From contig NZ_SRMF01000002.1 of NCBI RefSeq assembly GCF_004768465.1, forward strand, positions 411,606 to 475,605: a stretch of 64,000 bases of DNA, read 5' to 3'. Numbering within the stretch: the first letter of the stretch is position 1; each line of letters starts with the position of its first letter. Position numbers and translations under genes: made by a program. The notes beneath the pieces were generated by a model. It had not been told where the DNA came from, made no database searches, and worked only from the letters and a program-made list of their open reading frames with translations. The DNA comes from Natronospirillum operosum (lineage in GTDB: Bacteria; Pseudomonadota; Gammaproteobacteria; Pseudomonadales; Natronospirillaceae). This document shows positions 26,629 through 34,578 of the stretch, one piece after another.

Positions 26629-27395
26629 CTGGAGTCCTCCGCTGCAGGATGAGTGCGCCGCCACAGAAAGCTGGCGATATGCTCACCCGACAAGGGCTGC
26701 TGTTCCTTTCTGGCATGGCCGTCGATATTCATCAGGCAGCCACAGTCGGTGGTGGCAAACGCCATTGCACCGGTAGCACTGAGGGCCTGCACCTTGTCAC
26801 TGACCATGGCCGCAGAGACCTGCTCATGACGTACCGCAAAGGTGCCGCCGAAACCACAGCACTCGGTGGCCCGTTCCGGCTCGACCAGTTCCACATTGTC
26901 CAGTTGCTGCAGCAAGGCCGGGCCGGCATCGGCCACCCGCATTTCGCGCCGGGCCGAGCAGGAGGTGTGCAGCGTTACCCGCATGGGCTCGCCCAGGTCC
27001 TGCAACCTTATCTGGCAGACATGCAGCAGAAAATCGGTCAGTTCCCAGATGCGTTCGGCTACCGCCTGTGCCTGCTCAGCTCTGGCGGTACCCGCGAACA
27101 GCTGCGGATAATGCTCGCGCATCATGCCGCCGCAGGAACCGGAGGGCACCACTATGGGCCAGTCACCGGGGAACAGGTCAAGCTGGGCCTCGGCTACCTG
27201 CCGCGACTGATCATGATAACCGGAGGTATAGGCAGGCTGTCCGCAACAGGTCTGGCCCTGCGGATAGATGACCTCGATGCCTTCGCGCTCCAGCAACCGG
27301 ATGCCGGCCATGCCGGCGTCCGGATAGAACATGTCAATCAGGCAGGTGCCGAAGAAGTAGACCTTCTCCGGTTTGGCCGGATACAGCTTTGCCAT
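26625..27395 (-). CDS. lldE: Lactate utilization protein LldE/LutA
   Basis: This 256-residue cysteine-rich protein has two CCG domains: TCCGQPAYTSGYHDQSRQVA and CCGFGGTFAVRHEQVS, each ligating an FeS centre as in heterodisulfide reductase and GlpC. KVYFFGTCLIDMFYPDAG is the usual start of the family. It works with LldF and LldG to oxidise L-lactate. The ATG at 27395 follows TAGGAGGAGTG. It is 8 bases downstream of dctM, so the transporter and enzyme genes form one operon. Confidence 0.92.
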   Translation of the reverse strand: MAKLYPAKPEKVYFFGTCLIDMFYPDAGMAGIRLLEREGIEVIYPQGQTCCGQPAYTSGYHDQSRQVAEAQLDLFPGDWPIVVPSGSCGGMMREHYPQLFAGTARAEQAQAVAERIWELTDFLLHVCQIRLQDLGEPMRVTLHTSCSARREMRVADAGPALLQQLDNVELVEPERATECCGFGGTFAVRHEQVSAAMVSDKVQALSATGAMAFATTDCGCLMNIDGHARKEQQPLSGEHIASFLWRRTHPAAEDSR

Positions 27396-27403
27396 CACTC
27401 CTC

Positions 27404-28774
27404 CTATCGGCGGCCGAATACTTCAGCTGGCAGCCAAGTGGCCAGCGGTGCGTACCAGAAAATCAGCAGCAGAGCGATCAACTGCAGCACTATGTAGGGC
27501 GCCACACCCTTGTAGATATCCGTCGTCACGATCCCGGGCGGACAGACGCCCTTGATGTAGAAGAGCGCAAAGCCGACGGGTGGCGTCAGGAACGACGTCT
27601 GCAGACAAACGGCGAACAGGATAGCGAACCACACCGGGTCCACGCCCAGGCTGAGCACGACCGGCGCCACCAGTGGCAGCACGATCAGTGTGATCTCTAC
27701 CCAGTCCAGGAAGAAGCCGATCAGGAAGGTCACCAGCAAGATCACCAGCACGGTGCCGGTCACACCGAACGGCAGACCGAGAATGGCATTACGGATCACG
27801 TCATCACCGCCATGACTGCGCAGTACAGCAGCATAGATGGTGGCGCCAATGAAAATGCCGAAAATGAAGGCCGTCGTGCGACTGGTCTGGTACAGCGCCT
27901 GCTTGAAATTGGTCAGGTTGAGACGCCCATAAAGAAGTGCCAGCAGGGTAGCACCCAGCGCCCCGATACCCGAGGCCTCGGTGGTGGTGGCCACGCCGGT
28001 GAAGATCGAGCCCAGCACCAGCACGATCAGCGCCAGTGGCGGCACCACCGAAATCAGCACATCCAGGAATGCCCGCAGATCGACCGGTTCACGGTTGGCT
28101 GGCGCCGGTGCAAACTCCGGCTTCATATATGACCGGATCAGAATATAAAGAATATACATGCCAGCCAGCATCAGTCCCGGAATCACCGCGCCCATGAACA
28201 GGCGACCTACCGATGCTGCCGGCGTGCCCATGCGATCCGCCATCAGGACCAGCATGATGCTGGGCGGTACCAGGATGCCCAGGGTGCCCACCGAGCAGGC
28301 CGTACCGACCGCCAGCGTCTTGTCATACTTGGCTTTCAGCATGGGGCCGATCGAGAGCATGCCCAGCAACACCACCGAGGCACCGATGATGCCGGTAGAG
28401 GCCGCCAGCAGCACACCGACAATGACCACAGTCACCGCATAGCCGCCGCGCAGACCGCCGAACAATCGAACCAGGCTGTCCATCAGTTTTTCGGCAATAC
28501 CGGACTTGTCCAGCATGATGCCCATGAAGATGAACATGGGCAGCGCCACCATCAGCTCGTTGGCCACAACGCTGTAGATGCGCCGATCCAGTACGCCCAT
28601 GGAGCCGCGCCAGTTGAACCAGATATCGGCATTGAAGGATTCCACCATGACATGACCAATCACGGCGAACAGCAAGCCGATGCCCGCCAGCGACCAGGCT
28701 ACCGGAAAACCGGCCAGCAACAGCATCATGAAGGAGCCGAACATCAACAGGACCATCAGGGTTTCAATGGACAT
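27404..28774 (-). CDS. dctM: TRAP transporter large membrane subunit DctM
   Basis: This 456-residue protein has about a dozen hydrophobic segments and DctM motifs such as PMFIFMGIMLDKSGIAEKLM, GASVVLLGMLSIGPML and PPSIMLVLMADRMG. It is the sodium-coupled elevator subunit of a TRAP carboxylate importer. The ATG follows GGGAGGAG. Its place directly upstream of lldEFG points to lactate or a close 2-hydroxy/2-oxo acid as substrate. Confidence 0.93.
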   Translation of the reverse strand: MSIETLMVLLMFGSFMMLLLAGFPVAWSLAGIGLLFAVIGHVMVESFNADIWFNWRGSMGVLDRRIYSVVANELMVALPMFIFMGIMLDKSGIAEKLMDSLVRLFGGLRGGYAVTVVIVGVLLAASTGIIGASVVLLGMLSIGPMLKAKYDKTLAVGTACSVGTLGILVPPSIMLVLMADRMGTPAASVGRLFMGAVIPGLMLAGMYILYILIRSYMKPEFAPAPANREPVDLRAFLDVLISVVPPLALIVLVLGSIFTGVATTTEASGIGALGATLLALLYGRLNLTNFKQALYQTSRTTAFIFGIFIGATIYAAVLRSHGGDDVIRNAILGLPFGVTGTVLVILLVTFLIGFFLDWVEITLIVLPLVAPVVLSLGVDPVWFAILFAVCLQTSFLTPPVGFALFYIKGVCPPGIVTTDIYKGVAPYIVLQLIALLLIFWYAPLATWLPAEVFGRR

Positions 28775-28776
28775 GA

Positions 28777-29445
28777 TCAGGCTCCTCCCGACGATTGTTC
28801 AGCATTGTCAGAAACCGGCCCCCGACCGTGCGGCCAGAAAGGCCGCGGGAAACCGAACAGGAACGAAATACAGCGCAGTGCGCGCGAGGCAAAGGCCAGC
28901 ATCAGAAGAGTAAAGCCGAGCGGCATGGCGCCCTTGATGATGAAGCGGTTGGGCAGCCCGCTGGGCGCCTGCGAACGCTCACCGGACACATAGGAGCGCA
29001 TGGCATAGGAGTAGGTTTCTTCCAGTACAATCCAGAATACCGGCATGGCCAGCAGGACCAGAGCAAGCAGTTCAATCCAGGCCCGCGTTTTCAGGCTGAA
29101 GCGCTCGCGCAGAAAATCAACCCGAACATGATCATCGGTGACCACGGCATAGCTGAGCGAGAGCAGCATGGCAGCACCAAAGAAGTGCCAGGAGAGCTCT
29201 TCCAGAGCGATGGAACCTCGACCGAACATGAAACGGTCCACCACGTTGATGGTGATCACCGCTATGGTGGCCACCCACAGCCAGGCAGCCAGTTGTCCGA
29301 TAAAGCGGATCACGGCATCGACCGGGCGGGAAATGATATTGGTAGGCAGATCCTGCCGGGCTTCCACAGCCCCGGGAACAATTGCCTGAACCATTTCTTC
29401 AGGCGTCCGTTCTTCCGGTCTCCTGTTATGATTCTGTTCCGACAT
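28777..29445 (-). CDS. dctQ: TRAP transporter small membrane subunit DctQ
   Basis: This 222-residue protein has four hydrophobic segments beginning near residue 50 (FIGQLAAWLWVATIAVITIN) and the DctQ stretch DHVRVDFLRERFSLKTRAWIEL. It pairs with DctM to form the membrane part of the TRAP importer. An unusually long hydrophilic N-terminus (about 45 residues, MSEQNHNRRPEERTPEEMVQ...) precedes the first helix. Its stop is 2 bases from the dctM start. Confidence 0.9.
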   Translation of the reverse strand: MSEQNHNRRPEERTPEEMVQAIVPGAVEARQDLPTNIISRPVDAVIRFIGQLAAWLWVATIAVITINVVDRFMFGRGSIALEELSWHFFGAAMLLSLSYAVVTDDHVRVDFLRERFSLKTRAWIELLALVLLAMPVFWIVLEETYSYAMRSYVSGERSQAPSGLPNRFIIKGAMPLGFTLLMLAFASRALRCISFLFGFPRPFWPHGRGPVSDNAEQSSGGA

Positions 29446-29506
29446 GTGAGGTCTCCTGGTCTGTTCGCACGCAGACCCTGCACTGCTGACATTGAATTCA
29501 ATGATA

Positions 29507-29536
29507 AGCCGGACGGCCCTTTCGGGCCGCCCGGCT
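29507..29536 (-). terminator. Hairpin between dctP and dctQ
   Basis: AGCCGGACGGCCC and GGGCCGCCCGGCT form a 13-bp stem with one mismatch and loop TTTC in the 131-base gap after dctP. The U-rich tail is weak. A partial terminator or 3' stabiliser here would leave more mRNA for the binding protein than for the membrane subunits, a common arrangement in binding-protein transporters. Confidence 0.55.
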
Positions 29537-29576
29537 CGCGGTTGGAGCGGCCGTTAGCCACTCACTGCGGTGTTAC

Positions 29577-30680
29577 TTATTCGGCGACTCCGCCGTAGTA
29601 GGACCGCGGCAGATGGCCCTTGTCGTGCCATACACCATGCACCTGCATCCATTCACGCTGGCTTTCCAGAACCCGGGCAAACATCTCGTCACCCGCGGCA
29701 ATCTCGTCCAGTGTTGTATTGGTCACTTCTTCCAGCTCTGCCAGGATCTCTGGCGAGAGCACCTGCAGGTTCACACCGTCAGCCTCGAAGTCATGCATGG
29801 CCTGCGGGTTCTCCCACTCGGACTCGGAGAAGCCGAACAGAGTAGCAGAACGGCAGCCCACCTCGATCTGCGCGCGGGTCAGGTCAGACAGGTCTTCCCA
29901 GGCTTCCGTGTTGATCAGCAGGTGAGAGGTTGTGTAAGTCTGGTGCCAGCCGGGCAAAATGTAGTTCTGTACGATGTCGGCGACGCCCAGAATACGGTCA
30001 ACCGCAGGCGCGGAGAACTCCATAGCATCGATCACGCCACGGTCCATGGCCTGGTAAAGTTCACCACCTGGCAGCATGGTCACGGAAGCGCCCAGCTTCT
30101 CCATGACCTGCCCGCCGATACCGGCAAAGCGGATACGCAGGCCATCGATCTGATCAAGCGAATCGAGCGGTTCGGCAAACCAGCCGGCAGCTTCCGGGCC
30201 GATCACACCACACAGCAATGCAGTCACACCATAGGGCTCATAGACTTCCTGCAACAACTCATCGCCACCACCGAAGTAGTGCCACGCCATGAATGCCGGT
30301 GGCTCCATACCAAACGGAGGGCCTGCAAGCAGCGGCAGCACGGGAATACGGCCCTGATCATAACCCAGCCAGGTGAAACCGGCATTGAACTGACCTTCAG
30401 ATACCGCATCGAGAATCTCGAAGGGCGGAATCAGCTCATCGGGCTCATAGTAGCGCATGTCGATGTTGCCACCGGAAATGGTGCGCACGGTTTCGGTCAT
30501 GTGCACGATGGGGGTACTCAGACCAACCCAGTGCGACGGGAAAGCAATGGGCACCTGCCAGCGCACACGCTCCTGAGCGGTGGCGGTGGTAGACAGGGCA
30601 AGCCCGGTGACAAGAGCGGCGGTGGTAACGGTAGCCGTTACTGCCTTGATGGACTGACGCAGCGGATTGCGGTTGAACAT
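29577..30680 (-). CDS. dctP: TRAP transporter substrate-binding protein DctP
   Basis: This 367-residue periplasmic binding protein has a signal peptide (about 1-36, ending STTATAQ). The family core is LRIRFAGIGGQVMEKLGASV, TMLPGGELYQAMDRGVIDAM then EFSAPAVD, typical of the TakP/lactate-type TRAP proteins that bind 2-oxo or 2-hydroxy carboxylates as a calcium or sodium complex. The conserved Arg within RIRF contacts the carboxylate in relatives. AGGAGG precedes the ATG. It is the first gene of the operon facing lldR. Confidence 0.92.
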   Translation of the reverse strand: MFNRNPLRQSIKAVTATVTTAALVTGLALSTTATAQERVRWQVPIAFPSHWVGLSTPIVHMTETVRTISGGNIDMRYYEPDELIPPFEILDAVSEGQFNAGFTWLGYDQGRIPVLPLLAGPPFGMEPPAFMAWHYFGGGDELLQEVYEPYGVTALLCGVIGPEAAGWFAEPLDSLDQIDGLRIRFAGIGGQVMEKLGASVTMLPGGELYQAMDRGVIDAMEFSAPAVDRILGVADIVQNYILPGWHQTYTTSHLLINTEAWEDLSDLTRAQIEVGCRSATLFGFSESEWENPQAMHDFEADGVNLQVLSPEILAELEEVTNTTLDEIAAGDEMFARVLESQREWMQVHGVWHDKGHLPRSYYGGVAE

Positions 30681-30853
30681 GAGTTTCCTCCTGCTTTCTT
30701 ATTGTTGTCTTCTGTACAGTGGCTCCAGCAGAGAAGCCTGCTGACAGAAGCCAAGGATGACGGGATCCTGGGGCGGTCCGCCTGTTAACACTGTTGTCTT
30801 GATTCGTGTGTCGTTCGCGTATTTCGTTTTTGTCGTTGTTTTTAGCCAACCTA

Positions 30854-30870
30854 AATTGGTAAGACCATTT
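30854..30870. promoter_or_regulatory. LldR/PdhR-type operator O1
   Basis: AATTGGTAAGACCATTT fits the FadR-family LldR/PdhR consensus AATTGGT-N3-ACCAATT at 15 of 17 positions. It lies 174 bases upstream of dctP. The 11-base core TGGT-AAG-ACCA is repeated in inverse orientation at 31036-31046. No other feature was identified in the rest of the 496-base divergent gap apart from AT-rich promoter-like sequence. Confidence 0.75.
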
Positions 30871-31032
30871 TCCAAATGATCTGACCGCAGATTAATTCCC
30901 CACCAGAGCAGAGTCAACCTCTGAGCCTCTATTTCTTTCTCAGAACCTCTTTATTCAGGCTATATATGACTGAAAATGCCCATATATCAGGCACTTGCAC
31001 AGACCTGAAACAACGACCCGAACCTGCACCCA

Positions 31033-31049
31033 TTCTGGTCTTACCAATT
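31033..31049. promoter_or_regulatory. LldR/PdhR-type operator O2
   Basis: TTCTGGTCTTACCAATT, or its complement AATTGGTAAGACCAGAA, keeps the TGGT-N3-ACCA core identical to O1 and lies 128 bases upstream of lldR. The centres of the two sites are 179 bases apart. E. coli LldR also uses two operators around its promoter, so looping or dual control by the divergent regulator is likely here. Confidence 0.72.
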
Positions 31050-31176
31050 ATTTTGACCCCTTACAAGCTGGAAAAGCAGCAGCTGTGGTAAACTGCTTGC
31101 CAATTGACAGGGGCTGCTGGCCAGTACATACAGGCGAAGCAATGGGTAGCAGCGGCGACAAAACAGGAGCAGTCAG

Positions 31177-31938
31177 ATGACCTACTCACCAGTGCGTCCG
31201 CAGCGTGTCGCAGACGTGGTCATGGGCCAGATCGAATCCATGATCCTGGAAGGCAGTCTGAAGCCGGGGCAAAAGCTGCCTACGGAAAGGGAACTCGCCA
31301 AACAGTTCGGAGTATCACGCCCGTCGCTGCGTGAAGCCATTCAGAAGCTGGCCGCGCGGGGCCTGCTGGTCAGCCGCCAGGGCGGTGGGACCTATGTGAG
31401 TGTGGAGATTGGCGCTGCCTATGCCGACTCGCTGATGGAAATGTTCGGCACTCATCCTGAGTTTCACTACGACCTGCTCGAATTCCGGCACGCGCTGGAA
31501 GGTATCTCGGCCTATTATGCAGCCCTGCGCTCCACCCAGGCCGACAAGGACATTCTGCAGAAACGCTTCGATAATCTGGTGGCCACCTATGACGCCATGG
31601 ACCCGGAACTGGAAGCCGAGGCCGACGCTGCCTTCCACCTGACCATCTGCGAAGCGGCACACAATGTGGTACTGCTGCATACCATGCGCGGCCTGTTCAG
31701 CCTGTTGGAGCGCAGTATCGTGGACAACCTGTCCAGCCTGTTCGAGCGCCCCGAGTCACGCGGCAAGCTGTCCGAGCAGCACCGCGCGCTGCTGGAAGCC
31801 ATCCTGGAGGGTGACGCCGAACGCGCCCAGCAGAAATCGCATGAGCATCTGGTCTTTGTGGAAGACAGCCTGCTCGAACTCTCCAAACGCAAGACGCGGC
31901 TGCACCGGGCGTTGCGGCGGGTCCAGTCCGAGCTCTGA
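31177..31938 (+). CDS. lldR: FadR-family GntR regulator, LldR-like
   Basis: This 253-residue regulator has an N-terminal winged helix (residues 5-75, with LPTERELAKQFGVSRPSLRE) and an all-helical FCD effector domain (about 90-235, with DAAFHLTICEAAHNVVLLH). Length and style fit LldR/PdhR, which sense lactate or pyruvate. It is divergent from the TRAP-lldEFG-dld operon, and two LldR-type operators lie between them. It is therefore assigned as the lactate-responsive repressor of the locus. Confidence 0.87.
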   Translation: MTYSPVRPQRVADVVMGQIESMILEGSLKPGQKLPTERELAKQFGVSRPSLREAIQKLAARGLLVSRQGGGTYVSVEIGAAYADSLMEMFGTHPEFHYDLLEFRHALEGISAYYAALRSTQADKDILQKRFDNLVATYDAMDPELEAEADAAFHLTICEAAHNVVLLHTMRGLFSLLERSIVDNLSSLFERPESRGKLSEQHRALLEAILEGDAERAQQKSHEHLVFVEDSLLELSKRKTRLHRALRRVQSEL

Positions 31939-32005
31939 GTCGCCCTTTCCGGAACCGCCGACGCTGATTTGGCAATACCCCCATGTAAGTAGACTTTGGC
32001 ATTCC

Positions 32006-32046
32006 TTGACCTGGATCAAGTGCGCTCGACCCGCCTCGTCTATTAT
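32006..32046 (+). promoter_or_regulatory. Anr/FNR-box promoter of cioAB-cydDC
   Basis: TTGAC-CTGG-ATCAA (32006-32019) matches the Anr/FNR box TTGAT-N4-ATCAA at 9 of 10 defined positions. A TATTAT hexamer begins at 32041, which places the box centre about 41 bases before the expected start of transcription, the class II activation geometry. The bd oxidase operon downstream is a classic oxygen-controlled target. Fnr-type proteins can also repress cio promoters, so the direction of control is open. Confidence 0.68.
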
Positions 32047-32155
32047 ACTCTCCAGTGTTTTCGGGGGACCCGTCGGCCTGTTATCAGACCCTGCCCCATG
32101 AGGCCTGCATTATGCTGACGAGGTCAGACCACTCACTTTCCTTCCGGAGCCTTCG

Positions 32156-33556
32156 ATGGAACTCGATCCTCTCCTGCTATCCCGCATACAGTTCGGGTTT
32201 GTGGTGTCTTTTCACGCCATTTTTCCCGTGTTTACCATTGGCCTGGCGTCCTATATCGCCGTCCTGGAAGGCCTGTTTTTCAAGACCCGAAACCCGGTCT
32301 GGGAAAAGCTGGCCCGCTTCTGGACCCAGGTCTTCGCCGTGGTGTTCGGTATGGGGGTTGTCACCGGTATCGTGATGGCCTTCCAGTTCGGCACCAACTG
32401 GAGCAACTTTTCGCAGGCCTCCGCCAACTTCCTGGGCCCCGTACTCAGTTATGAGGTGGTGACCGCCTTCTTCCTGGAAGCCACCTTCCTGGGTGTGCTG
32501 CTGTTCGGTCGCAACAAGGTACCGCGCGGAGTGCATCTGTTTGCCGCCGTCATGGTGGCTGTTGGCACCTTTATCTCGTCGTTCTGGATTCTGTCGGCCA
32601 ACAGCTGGATGCAGACCCCTGCCGGCGTGGAGTTCCGGGACGGGGCGGTCTTCGTCACGTCCTGGATGGAAGCCCTGTTCAACCCGTCCTTCCCGTACCG
32701 ATTTGCGCACATGGTCATGGCCTCCTTCCTCACCGGCGGCTTCGTGGTGGCCGGTGTCAGTGCCTGGTATCTGCTGCGCAAACGGGAAGTGGAAGCCAAC
32801 AGGAAGGCCCTCTCCATGTGCCTCTGGATGCTGCTGTTCTTCGCCCCGGCACAGGCCTGGGTCGGTGATCTGCATGGTCTCAACACACTGGAATACCAGC
32901 CGGTTAAGGTGTCGGCGATGGAAGGCCTGTGGGAGACGGATACCAATGTACCCCTGCTGCTGTTCGCCATCCCGGATCAGGCCAACCAGACCAATCATCT
33001 GGAAATCGGCATTCCGAACCTGGCCAGCTTCATCCTGACGCATGACTGGGCCGGCCAGGTGCCGGGCATGAATGAAGTGGCGGTGGAAGAACAGCCGCCC
33101 GTGGGCATCGTGTTCTGGTCCTTCCGCATCATGGTCAGCATCGGCCTGCTGATGATTGCCTTTGCGCTGGCCGGGCTGGTCCTGCGTCGCGGTGGCCGAT
33201 TTGCCGAAACGCCCTGGTTCCTGAAGGGCCTGACGTACATGAGCATCACGCCCTTCATTGCCGTCGTGGCCGGTTGGTTTGTCACCGAGGTGGGTCGTTA
33301 CCCCTGGCTGGTCTGGGGCGAAATGACGCTGGCCGAGGGCCTGACGCCGTCCCTGACCGGGGGCATGGCCCTGTTCACACTGATCGGCTATGTGCTGGTG
33401 TACGCGCTGGTGTTTGCGGCCGGCGTCTACTACCTGATGCGCATTTTCCAGGTCGGCATGGAAGACACCCATACCGGTGACCACATAGACGAGCCGCACA
33501 GTGCCAAGCGGCCCTGGTCCGGCGCTGATGTCACACTGGAAGCAGGAGGACGTTGA
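32156..33556 (+). CDS. cioA: Cyanide-insensitive/bd-type quinol oxidase subunit I
   Basis: This 466-residue integral membrane protein is subunit I of the cytochrome bd oxidase. His20 in VVSFHAIFPVFTIG is the N-terminal haem ligand. YRFAHMVMASFLTGGF holds the other conserved histidine, and EVGRYPWLVWGEM is the family GRxPW motif. The short Q-loop and overall length are those of the CioA branch rather than long-loop CydA. It would reduce oxygen with ubiquinol at high affinity without proton pumping. It is the first gene of a four-gene operon under an Anr/FNR-type box. Confidence 0.93.
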   Translation: MELDPLLLSRIQFGFVVSFHAIFPVFTIGLASYIAVLEGLFFKTRNPVWEKLARFWTQVFAVVFGMGVVTGIVMAFQFGTNWSNFSQASANFLGPVLSYEVVTAFFLEATFLGVLLFGRNKVPRGVHLFAAVMVAVGTFISSFWILSANSWMQTPAGVEFRDGAVFVTSWMEALFNPSFPYRFAHMVMASFLTGGFVVAGVSAWYLLRKREVEANRKALSMCLWMLLFFAPAQAWVGDLHGLNTLEYQPVKVSAMEGLWETDTNVPLLLFAIPDQANQTNHLEIGIPNLASFILTHDWAGQVPGMNEVAVEEQPPVGIVFWSFRIMVSIGLLMIAFALAGLVLRRGGRFAETPWFLKGLTYMSITPFIAVVAGWFVTEVGRYPWLVWGEMTLAEGLTPSLTGGMALFTLIGYVLVYALVFAAGVYYLMRIFQVGMEDTHTGDHIDEPHSAKRPWSGADVTLEAGGR

Positions 33557-33557
33557 G

Positions 33558-34559
33558 ATGGAATTGATTGATCTGGCTTTGATCTGGGCCCTGATAATCG
33601 GCTTTGGCATCATCATGTATGTATTGATGGACGGCTTTGACCTCGGGCAGGGCATCCTGTTTCCGTTTGCCCCCGACGAAGACGCCCGCGATGTGATGAT
33701 GAACTCGGTCGCCCCGGTCTGGGACGGCAATGAAACCTGGCTGATTCTCGGTGGCGCTGGCCTGCTGGCTGCGTTTCCGCTGGTATACAGCGTGTTCCTG
33801 CCGGCCCTGTACATCGGTGTCTTTCTGATGCTGACCGGCCTGATATTTCGCGGTATCGCCTTCGAGTTCCGTTTCAAGGCGCGCACCTCCAAGTACCTGT
33901 GGAACTGGGCCTTTGCCGGTGGCTCCATCCTGGCCTCGTTTGCGCAGGGGGTGGTGGTCGGCAACTATATCCAGGGCTTTGCGGTCGAAAACGGTGTCTT
34001 TGTCGGTGGTCCCTTCGACTGGCTGACGCCCTTTACCGTGCTCACCGGGCTCGGTCTGCTGGCCGGCTATGCGCTGCTGGGCAGCACCTGGCTGATCATG
34101 AAGTCCGAAGGCTACATCCAGGACTGGGCGTACAAAATCACCCTGCCCCTGCTGGGTGCCGTGCTGGCCGTGTTCGTGATCATCAGCATCTGGACGCCGT
34201 TCGTGAACCCGGCCGTGTGGGACCGCTGGTTCTCCAACATCCAGATTATCTGGGTGCTGCCCGCCATGACCGCCTTCTTTGCCTGGGTACTGTTCCGCTC
34301 GGTGCAGAAGCGTCAGGACGGCATGCCGTTCGTCGCCACCATGGGTATCTTCGTGTTCACCTTCCTCGGTCTGGTGGCGAGCAAGTGGCCCTATGTGGTA
34401 CCGCCCGACTACACCATCTACGACGCGTCCTCGGCCTGGGAAAGCCAGCTCTTCCTGCTGCTGGGTCTGCTGTTCGTCATCCCCATCGTGCTGGCATACA
34501 CCGCCTGGACCTACTGGGTATTCCGCGGCAAGGTGAAGGCAGGCGTTGGCTACCACTGA
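33558..34559 (+). CDS. cioB: Cyanide-insensitive/bd-type quinol oxidase subunit II
   Basis: This 333-residue protein has eight or so membrane helices. It begins MELIDLALIWALIIGFGIIM and carries DGFDLGQG, with the conserved acidic residue of CydB near the haem site, and WDGNETWLI. It partners CioA. The ATG at 33558 follows the cioA TGA by one base. The reading frame extends upstream into cioA but that part is not CydB-like. Confidence 0.93.
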   Translation: MELIDLALIWALIIGFGIIMYVLMDGFDLGQGILFPFAPDEDARDVMMNSVAPVWDGNETWLILGGAGLLAAFPLVYSVFLPALYIGVFLMLTGLIFRGIAFEFRFKARTSKYLWNWAFAGGSILASFAQGVVVGNYIQGFAVENGVFVGGPFDWLTPFTVLTGLGLLAGYALLGSTWLIMKSEGYIQDWAYKITLPLLGAVLAVFVIISIWTPFVNPAVWDRWFSNIQIIWVLPAMTAFFAWVLFRSVQKRQDGMPFVATMGIFVFTFLGLVASKWPYVVPPDYTIYDASSAWESQLFLLLGLLFVIPIVLAYTAWTYWVFRGKVKAGVGYH

Positions 34560-34578
34560 ACCCGATCCTGCAGATGCA

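Noticed and set aside
29507-29536. Full Rho-independent terminator after dctP
   Set aside because: The stem is strong but there is no convincing U-run on the minus strand, and dctQ-dctM must be expressed with dctP. It is treated as a partial terminator or stabiliser.
32177-33964. 595-codon minus-strand frame across cioA/cioB
   Set aside because: It has no recognisable domain, is rich in His/Gln/Arg as expected of a shadow, and runs across two well-supported membrane protein genes.
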